A stretch of 64,000 nucleotides of DNA from assembly GCA_934591635.1 (NCBI GenBank), contig CAKTPI010000001.1:62001-126000 (forward strand), in the 5' to 3' direction. Below, piece after piece: positions 51,257 through 60,887 of this stretch (the stretch's first letter is position 1; each line of letters starts with the position of its first letter). The notes beneath the pieces are model-generated. The model had not been told where the DNA came from. It did not search any database and saw nothing but the letters and a program-made list of their open reading frames with translations. A program made the translations under genes and the position numbers. Source of the DNA: an uncultured Oscillospiraceae bacterium (GTDB lineage: Bacteria; Bacillota; Clostridia; Oscillospirales; Oscillospiraceae).

Positions 51257-53173
51257 ATGAGTTCTGAATCACAAAACCCAAAGAATCCGAAAAATCCCAT
51301 GGACAATGTGCCCAAGGGCGGTGTCTGGATGGCGCTGATCATCACGCTGGCCCTGGTGCTGCTTATCAGCTGGGTGTACAGCTCCATCTCCGGCAGCCAG
51401 TATACCGAGACCAGTGTCAGCGAATTTCTGGAGGCCATTGATGCCAATAATCTGGCAGAGGTGGATTTCCGCTATGACCGAGTGGTCTACCTGACGAAGA
51501 CGGAGGCGGCAAAGCCTGCGTCCCAGCAGAAAGCGTGCTACACCGGTTTGCCCAGCGGCGGCGACTACCTGGCGCTATCTCAGCGGCTGGAGAATATGGG
51601 CGTCAAGGTTACCCGGCAGATCACGGAAGACAATTCCATGATTATGATGATCCTGTCCTATGCCATCACCGGTGCTATCCTCTTCGTATTCATGCGCATG
51701 ATCACCAAACGAATGAGCGGCGAGGGCATGATGGGCGGCTTTGGCAAGAGCAAGGCAAAGATGTATATGGAAAAGCAGACCGGCGTTACCTTTAAGGATG
51801 TGGCTGGTCAGGATGAGGCCAAGGAGTCTTTGGGGGAAATCATTGATTTCCTCCATAATCCCCAGAAATATACGGAAATTGGTGCAAAGCTGCCAAAGGG
51901 TGCCCTTCTGGTGGGCTCCCCCGGTACCGGCAAGACATTGCTTGCCAAGGCTGTAGCAGGGGAGGCGGGAGTGCCCTTTTTCTCCATTTCCGGCTCCGAT
52001 TTCGTGGAAATGTTCGTGGGCATGGGCGCCAGCCGGGTGCGGGATCTGTTCCAGCAGGCCGCTAAGGTCGCTCCCTGTATTATCTTTATTGATGAGATTG
52101 ATGCGGTGGGCCGCTCCCGGGACAATCGCTACGGCAACAACTCTGAGCAGGAGCAGACGCTGAATCAGCTGCTCAATGAGATTGACGGTTTCGAACCCTC
52201 CAAGGGCATTGTCTGCCTGGCGGCCACCAACCGTCCGGAAATCCTGGATAAGGCCCTGCTCCGCCCGGGCCGCTTTGACCGGCGGATCATTGTGGATCGT
52301 CCCAACCTCCAGGGCCGTCTGGATACCCTGAAGGTGCACACAAGAAAAATCAAGCTCAGTGACGATGTGGATCTGAAGAAAATTGCGCAGGCCACCGCCG
52401 GTGCGGTGGGTGCCGATCTGGCGAATCTGGTCAATGAGGCTGCGCTGCGGGCGGTGCGTCATGGGCGGCAGTTGGTCACGCAGGAGGATCTGATGGCCTC
52501 CTTTGAAACCGTCATCGCCGGCACAGAAAAGAAGCACACCGTGATGACTGACACGGAAAAGCGCCTGGTATCCTACCACGAGGTTGGTCATGCGCTGGTT
52601 GCGGCGCTGGAGAAGCATTCCCAGCCAGTCTCCAAAATCACTATTGTGCCCCATACCTCCGGTGCTTTGGGCTATACCATGCAGATGCCCGAGGAGGAGA
52701 AATTCCTGAACACCCTGGATGAGCTGAAAACCGAGCTTCGCACCCTGGTGGGCGGCCGGGCAGCGGAACAGCTGGTGTTCGGCACCCAGACCACCGGTGC
52801 CTCCAACGATTTGCAGCGGGCCACTGCTCTGGCCCGGAACATGGTCAGTCAGTATGGCATGAGCAAGAAGCTGGGCCTCATGACTACGGCTTCGGTGGAG
52901 CACGAGTACCTGGATGGCCAGGCTTATATGGACTGCGCCCAGTCCACCGCTGCCGTGGTGGATGAGGAAGTAAAGAGCCTGCTGGACGACAGCTATGCGG
53001 CAGCTCTTTCGATTCTCGGTGAGCACCGCGCGTTGCTGGATGAAATTGCGGAGTTTCTGCTGATGAAGGAAACCATTACCGGGGAAGAGCTGATGCGATT
53101 CATCGAGTCGTCTGCCACCCGCAATACAGAGGAACCCTCCAAGGAAGAACCAAATGAAAATCCCCAAGAATAA
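51257..53173 (+). CDS. ftsH: ATP-dependent zinc metalloprotease FtsH
   Basis: Membrane-anchored AAA+ protease for quality control of membrane and soluble proteins. It has 638 residues: a short N-terminus, transmembrane helix ~22-42, an extracytoplasmic segment, second helix ~127-147, AAA domain with Walker A GSPGTGKT (220-227) and Walker B IIFIDEID (275-282), second region of homology [19 protein letters not shown], and the protease zinc motif HEVGH (441-445). The C-terminal tail ([14 protein letters not shown]) is acidic. No strong ribosome binding site: GCGAGG lies 7-12 bp before the ATG. It stands alone with its own promoter and terminator. Confidence 0.96.
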   Translation: MSSESQNPKNPKNPMDNVPKGGVWMALIITLALVLLISWVYSSISGSQYTETSVSEFLEAIDANNLAEVDFRYDRVVYLTKTEAAKPASQQKACYTGLPSGGDYLALSQRLENMGVKVTRQITEDNSMIMMILSYAITGAILFVFMRMITKRMSGEGMMGGFGKSKAKMYMEKQTGVTFKDVAGQDEAKESLGEIIDFLHNPQKYTEIGAKLPKGALLVGSPGTGKTLLAKAVAGEAGVPFFSISGSDFVEMFVGMGASRVRDLFQQAAKVAPCIIFIDEIDAVGRSRDNRYGNNSEQEQTLNQLLNEIDGFEPSKGIVCLAATNRPEILDKALLRPGRFDRRIIVDRPNLQGRLDTLKVHTRKIKLSDDVDLKKIAQATAGAVGADLANLVNEAALRAVRHGRQLVTQEDLMASFETVIAGTEKKHTVMTDTEKRLVSYHEVGHALVAALEKHSQPVSKITIVPHTSGALGYTMQMPEEEKFLNTLDELKTELRTLVGGRAAEQLVFGTQTTGASNDLQRATALARNMVSQYGMSKKLGLMTTASVEHEYLDGQAYMDCAQSTAAVVDEEVKSLLDDSYAAALSILGEHRALLDEIAEFLLMKETITGEELMRFIESSATRNTEEPSKEEPNENPQE

Positions 53174-53183
53174 TTTATACCTT

Positions 53184-53230
53184 AAAGAAGCGGCTGTGCG
53201 TAGCAAAATACGCACAGCCGCTTCTTTATT
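53184..53230. terminator. Bidirectional terminator between ftsH and the MBOAT gene
   Basis: Perfect 17-bp stem agaagcggctgtgcgta / tacgcacagccgcttct with loop GCAAAA. CTTTATT follows on the plus strand and TTTAAGG on the minus strand. Confidence 0.88.
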
Positions 53231-54599
53231 AAAACTGAAAGTAGACGAAGGGATTTTCTCCGGTGAAGGCAAGGCAGAGAATGAGTCCCAGAATGAAGAA
53301 AAACGCGGTAAGGCCCCAGAGGCTGTTCAGCTTTAAAATCGGATATTCATCGTGAACCGGTTTGCCGGGAGCAGTTCGCAGGCAGGCACGTGCGGTGTGG
53401 ATACCCAGCAGGGCCAGCGCGACAAAGGACCAGAAAAAGGGCTGCCGAATCCCGTCCTGAAGAGTGACAATCCCGGCAAGAACAGCCCATGCCGTGGAAA
53501 AGGAATCCGCCCGGAAGAAGATCCAGGTAAAGGTGATAAACAGAAAGGTGCCCAGAATGCGCGGGAAGCGATGCCTCTGCGGTTTGCGGCGCTTATCGGC
53601 GCATAGAGCCAAACCGTTAATGCCGCCCCAGACCACAAAGGTCCAGCTCGCCCCGTGCCACAGCCCACCCAGCAGCATGGTCAGGAAGAGATTCACATAC
53701 TGCCGCCCTTTTCCTTTCCGATTGCCGCCCAAAGGAATGTAAAGGTATTCCCGCAGCCAGGTGGACAGGCTGATATGCCACCTGCGCCAGAACTCTGTCA
53801 CACTGGCAGAAAGATAGGGCAAATCGAAGTTCTGATTAAAATCATACCCCAGGCATTTGGCGCAGCCGATGGCCATATCCGAATATCCAGAGAAATCAAA
53901 ATAGATTTGCAGGGAGTAAGAGACCGCAGCCAGCAGGATCGTTGCCCAGTGGAAGGCGGCCGGGGTCCTGTAAATGTCGTCAACAAAGACAGACAGGTGG
54001 TCAGCCAGCACAATCTTTTTGAACAGCCCAAAAATAAAAACCTGAATGCCCCATTGCAGATTGGAAAGCGTCACCCGGCGATCTTCCCGCAGCTGGGGAA
54101 GAAAATCGGAAGCACGGACAATGGGCCCCGCCACCAACTGGGGAAAGAAGCTGATGTACAGCGCCAGACGGACGAAATCTGTTTCCGTGGCAATCTTACC
54201 TCGATGGACGTCAATTACGTAGCTGAGGGCCTGGAAGGTATAGAATGAGATGCCCACCGGCAGGATAATGCGCAGGCTGCCCAGCTCTTTCCCGCAAATC
54301 GCACCGATGCTGGACAGAAAGAAGTTAAAATACTTGAATAGCCCCAGCACCACCAGCGGCACGATGATCCCGGCCACATACACCGGCTTCCGGTTTGCGT
54401 ATTTGGCGGCAAAGAAAGCGGCCACGGTAACAAACAGCAGAAGGAAACAGAAACGCCAGTCCCAATAGCCATAGAAAAAGTAACTTGCTGCCAGAAGAAA
54501 GAACTCCTTGATACGTACCGGGAAAAACCGCTCCAAAATCGCCGATACACCCAGGACGACAACAAAGAACAGCAGAAAATCAAGAGATGCAAATGTCAT
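53229..54599 (-). CDS. MBOAT-family O-acyltransferase (AlgI/DltB-like)
   Basis: A 456-residue integral membrane acyltransferase with ~11 hydrophobic segments. Catalytic signature WHGASWTF with His315, and upstream FWRRWHISLSTWLREYLYIPL (His275), both hallmarks of the AlgI branch; LPVGISFYTFQALSYVIDV and FPQLVAGPIVRASDF are further family strings. It moves acyl groups across the membrane to an extracellular polymer together with the SGNH partner, whose stop it overlaps (4 bp). Polymer unknown. Confidence 0.92.
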   Translation of the reverse strand: MTFASLDFLLFFVVVLGVSAILERFFPVRIKEFFLLAASYFFYGYWDWRFCFLLLFVTVAAFFAAKYANRKPVYVAGIIVPLVVLGLFKYFNFFLSSIGAICGKELGSLRIILPVGISFYTFQALSYVIDVHRGKIATETDFVRLALYISFFPQLVAGPIVRASDFLPQLREDRRVTLSNLQWGIQVFIFGLFKKIVLADHLSVFVDDIYRTPAAFHWATILLAAVSYSLQIYFDFSGYSDMAIGCAKCLGYDFNQNFDLPYLSASVTEFWRRWHISLSTWLREYLYIPLGGNRKGKGRQYVNLFLTMLLGGLWHGASWTFVVWGGINGLALCADKRRKPQRHRFPRILGTFLFITFTWIFFRADSFSTAWAVLAGIVTLQDGIRQPFFWSFVALALLGIHTARACLRTAPGKPVHDEYPILKLNSLWGLTAFFFILGLILCLAFTGENPFVYFQF

Positions 54600-55603
54600 T
54601 GCCCCACCTCCTCAAACGCTTCCCACAGTGCCTCGGCCACCAGACGATGGCCGGTGACGTTCAGATGCCCGGTGCCCGCTGATGAATTGGTAAACCCATA
54701 AGGGAGACGGTAGCAGCTTTGGTATTCCTCCAGAAAGCGTTCACTCATGTCCAGAAACAGGATGCCGTTTTGAGTGCATAGCCGGGAAAAATGTGCCGTC
54801 TGTTCATCATCCCGCTCAATTTCAAGCGTCCCATCTTTGTTAAGATGGAGGCTGGGATGAAACACAATTACCAGCTTTGCGCCGCTCTTGGCTGCATCCG
54901 TCTGCATTTTTTGCAGCAGGGCGTTGAGCGGAGCTTCGCTGTTCTCTGCCACCGGCTGCTGTGTGGAGGGCTGTGCCTCTTCGTCATTTCCGGCCTCTTT
55001 TTTCTGAAAGCTCTGAAGCTGTGCCGCACTGCGGCGCAGGAAGGGGTTATGCTCCAATAATCCGGCAATTCCGCCGGTCGTGACAGAAATTTCCGGAAGC
55101 ACACCTGCAACGGTTTCCTGTAATAAGTCGTCCGGGAATACCACGGTTGCCGTGTCAATTACCACATAATCTGCGGGCCGGTATTTTTCAACAGCGGCTT
55201 CCAAATTCTGCGCGCAGTTGAGGAGGTTGTGAGCGGAGATGCCGATATTGTAAACGGTTTTCTCCGGCAGCAGGGCGGCCAGTCTGCCCGCTGTAGAGTC
55301 CTCCATGGCAACCTGAAATGCCTCCATGTGAGAAGAACCCATAATCAGAATATCGACGGGCATCCCGGCCTGGTAATCTACCGGATTGATATACCCGTCA
55401 TTATTTGTCCGCCCCCAGGCGAAGCCCTCTGTCCCGCGGGAGTAAAAGGTATTTGCTGCCCACTTATAGTCGGTTGCGCGGTCATCAGACGAGGCGTGGG
55501 CAGGGACATTGTAATAGAGACCGCAGAAGACGGTCAGTCCCAGAAACGCCAGAATACCGGCTGCGGTTATTTTTAGGAATATTCGGAATGATTTTTTCTT
55601 CAT
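54596..55603 (-). CDS. AlgX/AlgJ-like SGNH-hydrolase partner of the MBOAT protein
   Basis: A 335-residue membrane-anchored protein (signal anchor ~8-28) with an SGNH-type domain. ILIMGSSHMEAFQ (85-97) holds the nucleophile Ser91, NIGISAHNLLN the second block, and TGHLNVTGHRLVAEAL near the end the catalytic His region. Such proteins transfer acetyl groups from MBOAT to a surface glycan. A Glu/Gln/Pro-rich insert (~205-235, EEAQPSTQQPVAENSEAP) is unusual. The ATG at 55603 follows GGAG at a slightly long 12 bp. First gene of the pair, with its own promoter. Confidence 0.85.
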   Translation of the reverse strand: MKKKSFRIFLKITAAGILAFLGLTVFCGLYYNVPAHASSDDRATDYKWAANTFYSRGTEGFAWGRTNNDGYINPVDYQAGMPVDILIMGSSHMEAFQVAMEDSTAGRLAALLPEKTVYNIGISAHNLLNCAQNLEAAVEKYRPADYVVIDTATVVFPDDLLQETVAGVLPEISVTTGGIAGLLEHNPFLRRSAAQLQSFQKKEAGNDEEAQPSTQQPVAENSEAPLNALLQKMQTDAAKSGAKLVIVFHPSLHLNKDGTLEIERDDEQTAHFSRLCTQNGILFLDMSERFLEEYQSCYRLPYGFTNSSAGTGHLNVTGHRLVAEALWEAFEEVGQ

Positions 55604-55640
55604 TTTATGTCTGATCTCCTGATCCTTCGTTAGCCACTGT

Positions 55641-55669
55641 ATTATATCAGGAGCATTTCCAGGATGCAA
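55641..55669 (-). promoter_or_regulatory. Promoter of the SGNH/MBOAT operon
   Basis: Minus strand TTGCAT (55664-55669), 17-bp spacer, TATAAT (55641-55646). Confidence 0.8.
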
Positions 55670-55706
55670 GCGCTTTTTCCATCAGGAAAAACAGGGATAA
55701 AAGGCC

Positions 55707-55765
55707 TTGACAATCCTTTTGGAAGACTTTATAATCAAGAAACAACGTTACGATACACATGTTTC
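55707..55765 (+). promoter_or_regulatory. Promoter of the second tetR operon with a possible operator
   Basis: Consensus TTGACA (55707-55712), 17-bp spacer, TATAAT (55730-55735). Just downstream, GAAACA (55739-55744) and TGTTTC (55760-55765) form an inverted repeat across the start site, a likely self-operator. The divergent promoter at 55641-55669 is ~40 bp away. Confidence 0.78.
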
Positions 55766-55783
55766 CTTAAAAGGAGGCAGGAA

Positions 55784-56383
55784 GTGCCAAGAAATTTTTT
55801 ATATACCCGGGATGAGATTATCCAGGCGGCATTGAGCCTGACCCGGGAGCAGGGCATTGGAGCGCTGACGGCCCGGGCCCTGGGGCATCGGCTGGGCACC
55901 ACGGCAAAGCCGATTTTCAGCCAGTTTGCCAGCATGGAGGAGGTGCAGTGTGCCGTCCGGCAGGAGGCACGGCGCACCTACGAGACCTATCTGCGGACAG
56001 ATATGCAGGCAGGACATTATCCGCCCTACAAGGCCAGCGGTATGGCATACATCCGTTTTGCGCGGGAGGAACGGGAACTGTTTTGGCTGCTGTTTATGCG
56101 TGACCGCTCCGATGAGACGATGATAGATGACCGGGAATCCGTGCGCCCCCTGCTGGAGCTTCTCCAGCAGAAGCTGGGGTTGAGGGAGGAAAGGGCGGCG
56201 CTGTTTCATGGGGAGATGTGGCTCTTTGCCCATGGCATCGCCGTGGCTGTGGCAACCAATTACCTGCCGTGGGAAGAAGAAAAAGTGAGTCAAATGATGA
56301 CGGATGTATATATGGGCCTGCGAGCCCGCTTTGAAACAGAAGAAAATGAGGGAGGACAGAACGCCTATGGAAAACATCATTGA
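55784..56383 (+). CDS. TetR-family regulator with WHG-type C-terminus
   Basis: A 199-residue repressor. The N-terminal helix-turn-helix is YTRDEIIQAALSLTREQGIG then ALTARALGHRLGTTAKPIFSQF. The GTG at 55784 is taken as start because AGGAGG lies 6 bp upstream; the same frame stays open further up into the promoter. The C-terminal ligand domain (MAYIRFAREERELFWLLFM) resembles the WHG group. Its end overlaps the ABC ATPase gene by 17 bp, so regulator and transporter are co-translated. Confidence 0.88.
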   Translation: MPRNFLYTRDEIIQAALSLTREQGIGALTARALGHRLGTTAKPIFSQFASMEEVQCAVRQEARRTYETYLRTDMQAGHYPPYKASGMAYIRFAREERELFWLLFMRDRSDETMIDDRESVRPLLELLQQKLGLREERAALFHGEMWLFAHGIAVAVATNYLPWEEEKVSQMMTDVYMGLRARFETEENEGGQNAYGKHH

Positions 56384-57281
56384 AATTGAACATCTGCACA
56401 AGTCCTATGGAAAAGTGGCAGCGGTGCAGGACTTGAGCTTTCGGGTGAAGGAGGGGGAGCTGTTTGCTTTCCTGGGAGTCAACGGTGCGGGGAAATCCAC
56501 TACCATCAATATTCTCTGCGGCCAGCTGCCCAAGAACGGCGGCACGGTAACCATCTGCGGTAAAAATCTGGACAGCGATCCGGATTTTATCAAGCGCAGT
56601 CTGGGCGTGGTATTTCAGTCCTCGGTGCTGGACAAGGACTTATCCGTCCGGGATAATCTCAAAAGCCGGGCGGCTCTTTATGGCATCCAGGGCAGGCAGT
56701 TTGAGACGCGCCTGGCTGAACTGGCGGATCTCCTGGAATTCGGCGATTTGCTGAAGCGTCCGGTGGGCAAGCTCTCCGGCGGCCAGCGGCGGCGGATCGA
56801 TATCGCCCGTGCCCTGCTCCATCAGCCCAAGATCCTGATTCTGGATGAACCCACCACGGGTCTGGATCCCCAGACCCGGAGCATCCTCTGGAATGTGGTG
56901 GCCCGGCTGCGGCAGCAGGAGCATATGACTGTGTTCCTCACCACCCACTATATGGAAGAGGCGGCGGATGCCGATTATGTGATTATTCTGGATCACGGCA
57001 AAATCGCTGCTGAGGGCACCCCGTTGTACCTGAAGAATACGTATACTGCGGACTATATCACCCTGTATGGGGCGGTAGAAGAGACGGTCAAGGCACTGGG
57101 AAGACCCTATGAAGCCATCCGGGATGCTTACCGGGTATCGGTGCCGGATACCGCAGTAGCCACGGATCTGATTGTGGCGAATCCCAGCCTGTTTCGGGAC
57201 TATGAAATAACAAAAGGAAAGATGGATGATGTGTTTCTTGCCGTCACCGGTAAGACACTGACAGGAGGTGTAGAAAAATGA
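56367..57281 (+). CDS. ABC exporter ATP-binding protein (DrrA-like)
   Basis: A 304-residue ATPase of the ABC-2/DrrA class. Walker A GVNGAGKST, signature LSGGQRRRID, Walker B ILILDEPTTGLDPQT, switch LTTHYMEEAADAD, and the ~80-residue C-terminal domain typical of this class. The ATG at 56367 (GGGAGGA upstream) overlaps the end of tetR by 17 bp; the permease gene overlaps its stop by 4 bp. Confidence 0.92.
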   Translation: MENIIEIEHLHKSYGKVAAVQDLSFRVKEGELFAFLGVNGAGKSTTINILCGQLPKNGGTVTICGKNLDSDPDFIKRSLGVVFQSSVLDKDLSVRDNLKSRAALYGIQGRQFETRLAELADLLEFGDLLKRPVGKLSGGQRRRIDIARALLHQPKILILDEPTTGLDPQTRSILWNVVARLRQQEHMTVFLTTHYMEEAADADYVIILDHGKIAAEGTPLYLKNTYTADYITLYGAVEETVKALGRPYEAIRDAYRVSVPDTAVATDLIVANPSLFRDYEITKGKMDDVFLAVTGKTLTGGVEK

Positions 57282-58177
57282 CAGGACTGGGCGCATTGAT
57301 CCGGCGCAACGTAAAGCTGTATTTTAAGGATAAGGGGATGTTTTTTACATCCCTGATCACTCCGGTGATTTTGCTGGTGCTTTACGGCACTTTCCTGCGC
57401 AACGTGTATGTAGATTCTTTCCAGTCGGCCCTGCGTCAGGCGGGGGCCAGCGTGCCGCAGGCGCTGATCAACGGCTGCGTGGGCGGGCAGCTGGTTACTT
57501 CCTTGCTGGCAGTGAGCTGCGTGACGGTGGCCTTTTGCTCGAATCTGCTGATGGTGCAGGATAAAATTTCCGGCGCGCGGCACGATTTGACCATCACTCC
57601 GGTGAAGTCCTCCACCCTGGCTCTGGGTTATTACCTGGCGACTTTGGTTTCGTCCCTGATTATTGCTTTGATTGCCACTGGCATCTGCCTGGTGTATTTG
57701 GCCATCACCGGGTGGTATTTGTCGGCGGGGGATGTGGCAGGGCTGCTGGGCGGCGTGGTACTGTTGGTGCTGTTTGGCACGGCACTGTCCTCCTGTGTGA
57801 TTTTCCCCTTGTCCACCCAAGGGCAGGCCAGTGCGGTTGGCACCATTGTCAGCTCCGGATATGGCTTTATCTGCGGCGCTTATATGCCGATTTCCAGCTT
57901 TTCAGCGGGCTTGCAGAAGGTGCTCTCCTTCCTGCCCGGTACGTATGGCACCAGCCTCCTGCGCAACTGCGCCATGCGGGGGAGCTTTGCGGAAATGCAC
58001 CGCCTTGGCTTCCCAGACGAGGCGGTGGAGGCCGTCCGGGACAGTGTGGACTGCAATCTCTATTTCTTTGGCAATAAAGTGGAATTGCCGGCCATGTATC
58101 TGATTCTTTGCGGTAGTATTGTGGTATTGATTGCGCTGTATGTGCTGCTGAATTCCGGCTTGAGGAAGAAGGCATAA
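57278..58177 (+). CDS. ABC-2 exporter permease
   Basis: A 299-residue membrane protein with six hydrophobic segments in the ABC-2 pattern: first helix ~21-40 after RRNVKLYFKDKGMFFTSLITPV, then four in the middle (DLTITPVKSSTLALGYYLAT is the loop before helix 3) and a last one at ~275. Partner of the preceding ATPase (ATGA overlap). The three-gene set tetR-ATPase-permease is a typical self-regulated drug or lipid exporter. Confidence 0.9.
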   Translation: MTGLGALIRRNVKLYFKDKGMFFTSLITPVILLVLYGTFLRNVYVDSFQSALRQAGASVPQALINGCVGGQLVTSLLAVSCVTVAFCSNLLMVQDKISGARHDLTITPVKSSTLALGYYLATLVSSLIIALIATGICLVYLAITGWYLSAGDVAGLLGGVVLLVLFGTALSSCVIFPLSTQGQASAVGTIVSSGYGFICGAYMPISSFSAGLQKVLSFLPGTYGTSLLRNCAMRGSFAEMHRLGFPDEAVEAVRDSVDCNLYFFGNKVELPAMYLILCGSIVVLIALYVLLNSGLRKKA

Positions 58178-58178
58178 T

Positions 58179-58691
58179 ATGGAAATTAAAATTGAACCGG
58201 TTTGCCCGGAGGATGCGGAGGCTCTGCTGGCGTACCTGAAGCAAATCGGCGGCGAATCGGATAATCTCACCTTCGGCGCGGAGGGAATTCCTTTTACGGC
58301 AGAGCAGGAGCGGGTGCATCTGCAATCCGTGGCTGATTCTGAGGATGATATACAGCTGATTGTAAAGCAGGGCGATACCATTGTTGCCGATGCCAGCCTC
58401 CGTCGCATGCCCCGTCGGATGCATCATCGGGCGGAAATTGGAATCTCTGTGGCAAAGGCGTATTGGGGGCAGGGCATTGGCAGCGCCTTGATGGAGGCAC
58501 TGATTTCCTTTGCCAGAGAACGGGGAATTTGCCAGTTGAACCTGGAGGTGCGCAGTGACAATGAACGGGCCATCCGGCTGTACGAGAAATTCGGATTTCG
58601 AAAGCTCGTGACCTTCCCGGCTTTTTTCAGAGTCAATGGCCAGGACGTGGACTTTGATCTGATGAATCTGGATTTGCCGGTCACCCGGTAA
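58179..58691 (+). CDS. GNAT-family N-acetyltransferase
   Basis: A 170-residue acetyltransferase with the motif A loop EIGISVAKAYWGQGIGSALME (acetyl-CoA binding Q-x-x-G-x-G/A) and the C-terminal LEVRSDNERAIRLYEKFGF. It starts 1 bp after the permease stop, so it is the fourth gene of this operon, and a strong terminator follows. It could modify the exported compound or a related toxin; the substrate is unknown. Confidence 0.92.
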   Translation: MEIKIEPVCPEDAEALLAYLKQIGGESDNLTFGAEGIPFTAEQERVHLQSVADSEDDIQLIVKQGDTIVADASLRRMPRRMHHRAEIGISVAKAYWGQGIGSALMEALISFARERGICQLNLEVRSDNERAIRLYEKFGFRKLVTFPAFFRVNGQDVDFDLMNLDLPVTR

Positions 58692-58720
58692 GTGCGCAGT
58701 CTTTTGAAACGTTTGCAAAG

Positions 58721-58758
58721 AGGGCGCTGCCTTATTTTACGTAGGCAGTGCCCTTTTT
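58721..58758 (+). terminator. Terminator of the TetR/ABC/GNAT operon
   Basis: Stem agggc-ctgcctta / taggcag-gccct with small bulges, followed by TTTTTG. Confidence 0.82.
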
Positions 58759-58860
58759 GTGGCCCGATATCGCACTGCTGGCCTTGCCTGTGGTATATTG
58801 AAAATCGAATAAGGAATGTGGAAAACGGAAGATTAGTATTTGCAAGGGTGGTTAACACAG

Positions 58861-59400
58861 ATGCAGAGATATATTGCTTTCCTGCGGGGAATCAACGTAA
58901 GCGGAAAAAACAAAGTCCCAATGGCAGAATTAAAGCAGGGATTTGAAAAACTTCATTATACAGAGGTCAAAACCTATTTAAACAGCGGCAATGTGATTTT
59001 TACAAGTGAAGAAACGGACGAAAAGGAACTGACGGGCCGAATCGAGGCAATGCTTCAAATTCAGTTTGGCTTTGATATCCCTGTTTTTGTCCTATCAAAA
59101 GAAAGCCTGGAGGACATTTTGCATCATGCGCCGGACTGGTGGGGGAGCGAGAGCAAGGAGATTTATGATAACCTGATCTTTATTATGCCGCCTGCCAGAT
59201 TTCGGGATGTCTATTGTGAAATCGGAGCGCCGAAAGAAGGCTTGGAACAGATAAAGGAATACAGAGAAGCTGTATTCTGGTCCTTCAGCCGGAAAGACTA
59301 TCAAAAAACGAACTGGTGGCCCAGGACAGCAAGTGCGGAAATTCGCACCAGCCTGACGATCAGAACAGCCAATACGGTCAGAAAAGTAGCTTCCATGTAG
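58861..59400 (+). CDS. DUF1697 family protein
   Basis: A 179-residue cytoplasmic protein of the DUF1697 family: RYIAFLRGINVSGKNKVPM at the N-terminus, TYLNSGNVIFTS, and the C-terminal YQKTNWWPRTASAEIRTSL then TIRTANTV (the usual 'R-N-W-N/T-T' region). The ATG at 58861 starts the conserved region; an upstream in-frame ATG at 58840 lacks support. Ribosome binding site poor (GGTGG). No function is known for the family. Monocistronic. Confidence 0.88.
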   Translation: MQRYIAFLRGINVSGKNKVPMAELKQGFEKLHYTEVKTYLNSGNVIFTSEETDEKELTGRIEAMLQIQFGFDIPVFVLSKESLEDILHHAPDWWGSESKEIYDNLIFIMPPARFRDVYCEIGAPKEGLEQIKEYREAVFWSFSRKDYQKTNWWPRTASAEIRTSLTIRTANTVRKVASM

Positions 59401-59452
59401 TGATTTTTCAAGGCTTGCTGACTGCTTTTCTGCAAAGTTTTTGAAATTCAAG

Positions 59453-59481
59453 TGGACTTTTAGGGCATAACGTGCTAGAAT
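59453..59481 (+). promoter_or_regulatory. Probable promoter of the second MATE gene
   Basis: TGGACT (59453-59458), 17-bp spacer, TAGAAT (59476-59481), ~30 bp before the start codon. Both boxes are imperfect. Confidence 0.5.
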
Positions 59482-59513
59482 CCCGGTGAATACCGAAAGG
59501 AGTTTTTGGGCTG

Positions 59514-60887
59514 ATGGAGACGCAGACGAGGCAGTCGCAGATCACCGAGGGGGTCATCTGGAAGCAGCTGCTGATATTTTTCTTTCCAATCCTGCTGGGG
59601 ACGTTTTTCCAGCAGATGTATAACACTGTGGATACCATCATCGTGGGCCGCTTGGTTGGCACTGAAGCGCTGGCTGCTGTGGGAGCAACCGGCCCACTGG
59701 TGAATATGACCAATGGATTCTTCATCGGGATCAGTTCCGGTGCAACGGTGGTGCTGTCCCAATTCTATGGCGCGGGGGATCGGAAGGGCGTGGATGATGC
59801 CGTGCATACCGGCGTTGCCCTTTCTGTTGTGCTTGGCGTCATGCTCACAGTGCTGGGTGTTGGCTTGGGCGGCTGGGTTCTGGGGCTCATGAACATGCCG
59901 GAGAGTTGCATGGCGGACGCGGTGACTTATATCCGCATCTATTTTGCGGGATCCATTGGCACCGTGGTCTACAATATGGGTGCAGGTATCCTGCGGGCCA
60001 TGGGCGATTCCAAGCGGCCTATGTTCTTTTTGATGGTGACCTGCATTTTGAATGTGGTGCTGGATCTGCTGTTTGTGGCGGTGCTGCATATGGGTGTTGC
60101 AGGTGCGGCGCTGGCAACCATTCTCTCTCAGTTTATCAGCGCGGTGCTGCCCATCCTTGTCCTGATGCGGTTGCCCCAGGACAGGCTGGAGCTGAAAAGA
60201 TTGCGCATCGAGCGCTCTCTTATGGGGCGTATCCTGCGCATTGGTGTTCCAGCGGGTTTTCAATTTGTCACCTTTGATTTTTCCAACATCCTGATTCAGT
60301 CCGGCATCAATTCCTTTGGGGATATCACCATGGCTGCTTGGACGGCCCATGGCAAAACCGATGCCATGACCTGGATGATTTCCGGCGCCTTCGGCGTGGC
60401 TATCACGACCTTTGTGGGCCAGAACTTCGGTGCGCAGAAGTACCGCCGGATTCGCCAGGGTGCCTGGACCTGTCTTGCTATGAGCGTGGCACTGGTGGGG
60501 GCGGTGGTTGCCTTTATTCTGACCTTCCGGACTCAAATTTTGGGAATTTACACGGATAATCCGGAAGTCATTGCGGTTGGCAGCACAATTATGCTTTCCA
60601 TTATGCCCTTTAACGTCATTTTTATGCCAATTGAGGTGTTTGCGGGCACCATGCGGGGCGTGGGGAATTCTCTGATGCCTACCTTGATTACCGGAAGCTG
60701 CGTGTGCCTCTTTAGGGTGGTGTGGCTGATGACGGTCGTGCAGCATTGGCACACTCTGAGAATGCTCACCCTCAGCTATCCCATCAGTTGGATCCTCGCG
60801 GCGGCTGTGTTTATTATTGTATATTTTCGGGGAAATTGGCTCAGTAAGCGGATTGCACAGTGCGGAATGGAGCCGGAAGTGCGATGA
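59514..60887 (+). CDS. MATE-family efflux transporter (second copy)
   Basis: A 457-residue cation-coupled multidrug exporter with 12 hydrophobic segments. Family strings: FPILLGTFFQQMYNTVDTII, GRLVGTEALAAVGATGP, GAGILRAMGDSKRPMFFLM, and VGQNFGAQKYRRIRQGAWT. It is clearly distinct from the MATE protein at 4312-5697. Ribosome binding site aaggag. The stop overlaps the following glycosidase start by 4 bp (ATGA), so the two are coupled. Confidence 0.92.
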   Translation: METQTRQSQITEGVIWKQLLIFFFPILLGTFFQQMYNTVDTIIVGRLVGTEALAAVGATGPLVNMTNGFFIGISSGATVVLSQFYGAGDRKGVDDAVHTGVALSVVLGVMLTVLGVGLGGWVLGLMNMPESCMADAVTYIRIYFAGSIGTVVYNMGAGILRAMGDSKRPMFFLMVTCILNVVLDLLFVAVLHMGVAGAALATILSQFISAVLPILVLMRLPQDRLELKRLRIERSLMGRILRIGVPAGFQFVTFDFSNILIQSGINSFGDITMAAWTAHGKTDAMTWMISGAFGVAITTFVGQNFGAQKYRRIRQGAWTCLAMSVALVGAVVAFILTFRTQILGIYTDNPEVIAVGSTIMLSIMPFNVIFMPIEVFAGTMRGVGNSLMPTLITGSCVCLFRVVWLMTVVQHWHTLRMLTLSYPISWILAAAVFIIVYFRGNWLSKRIAQCGMEPEVR

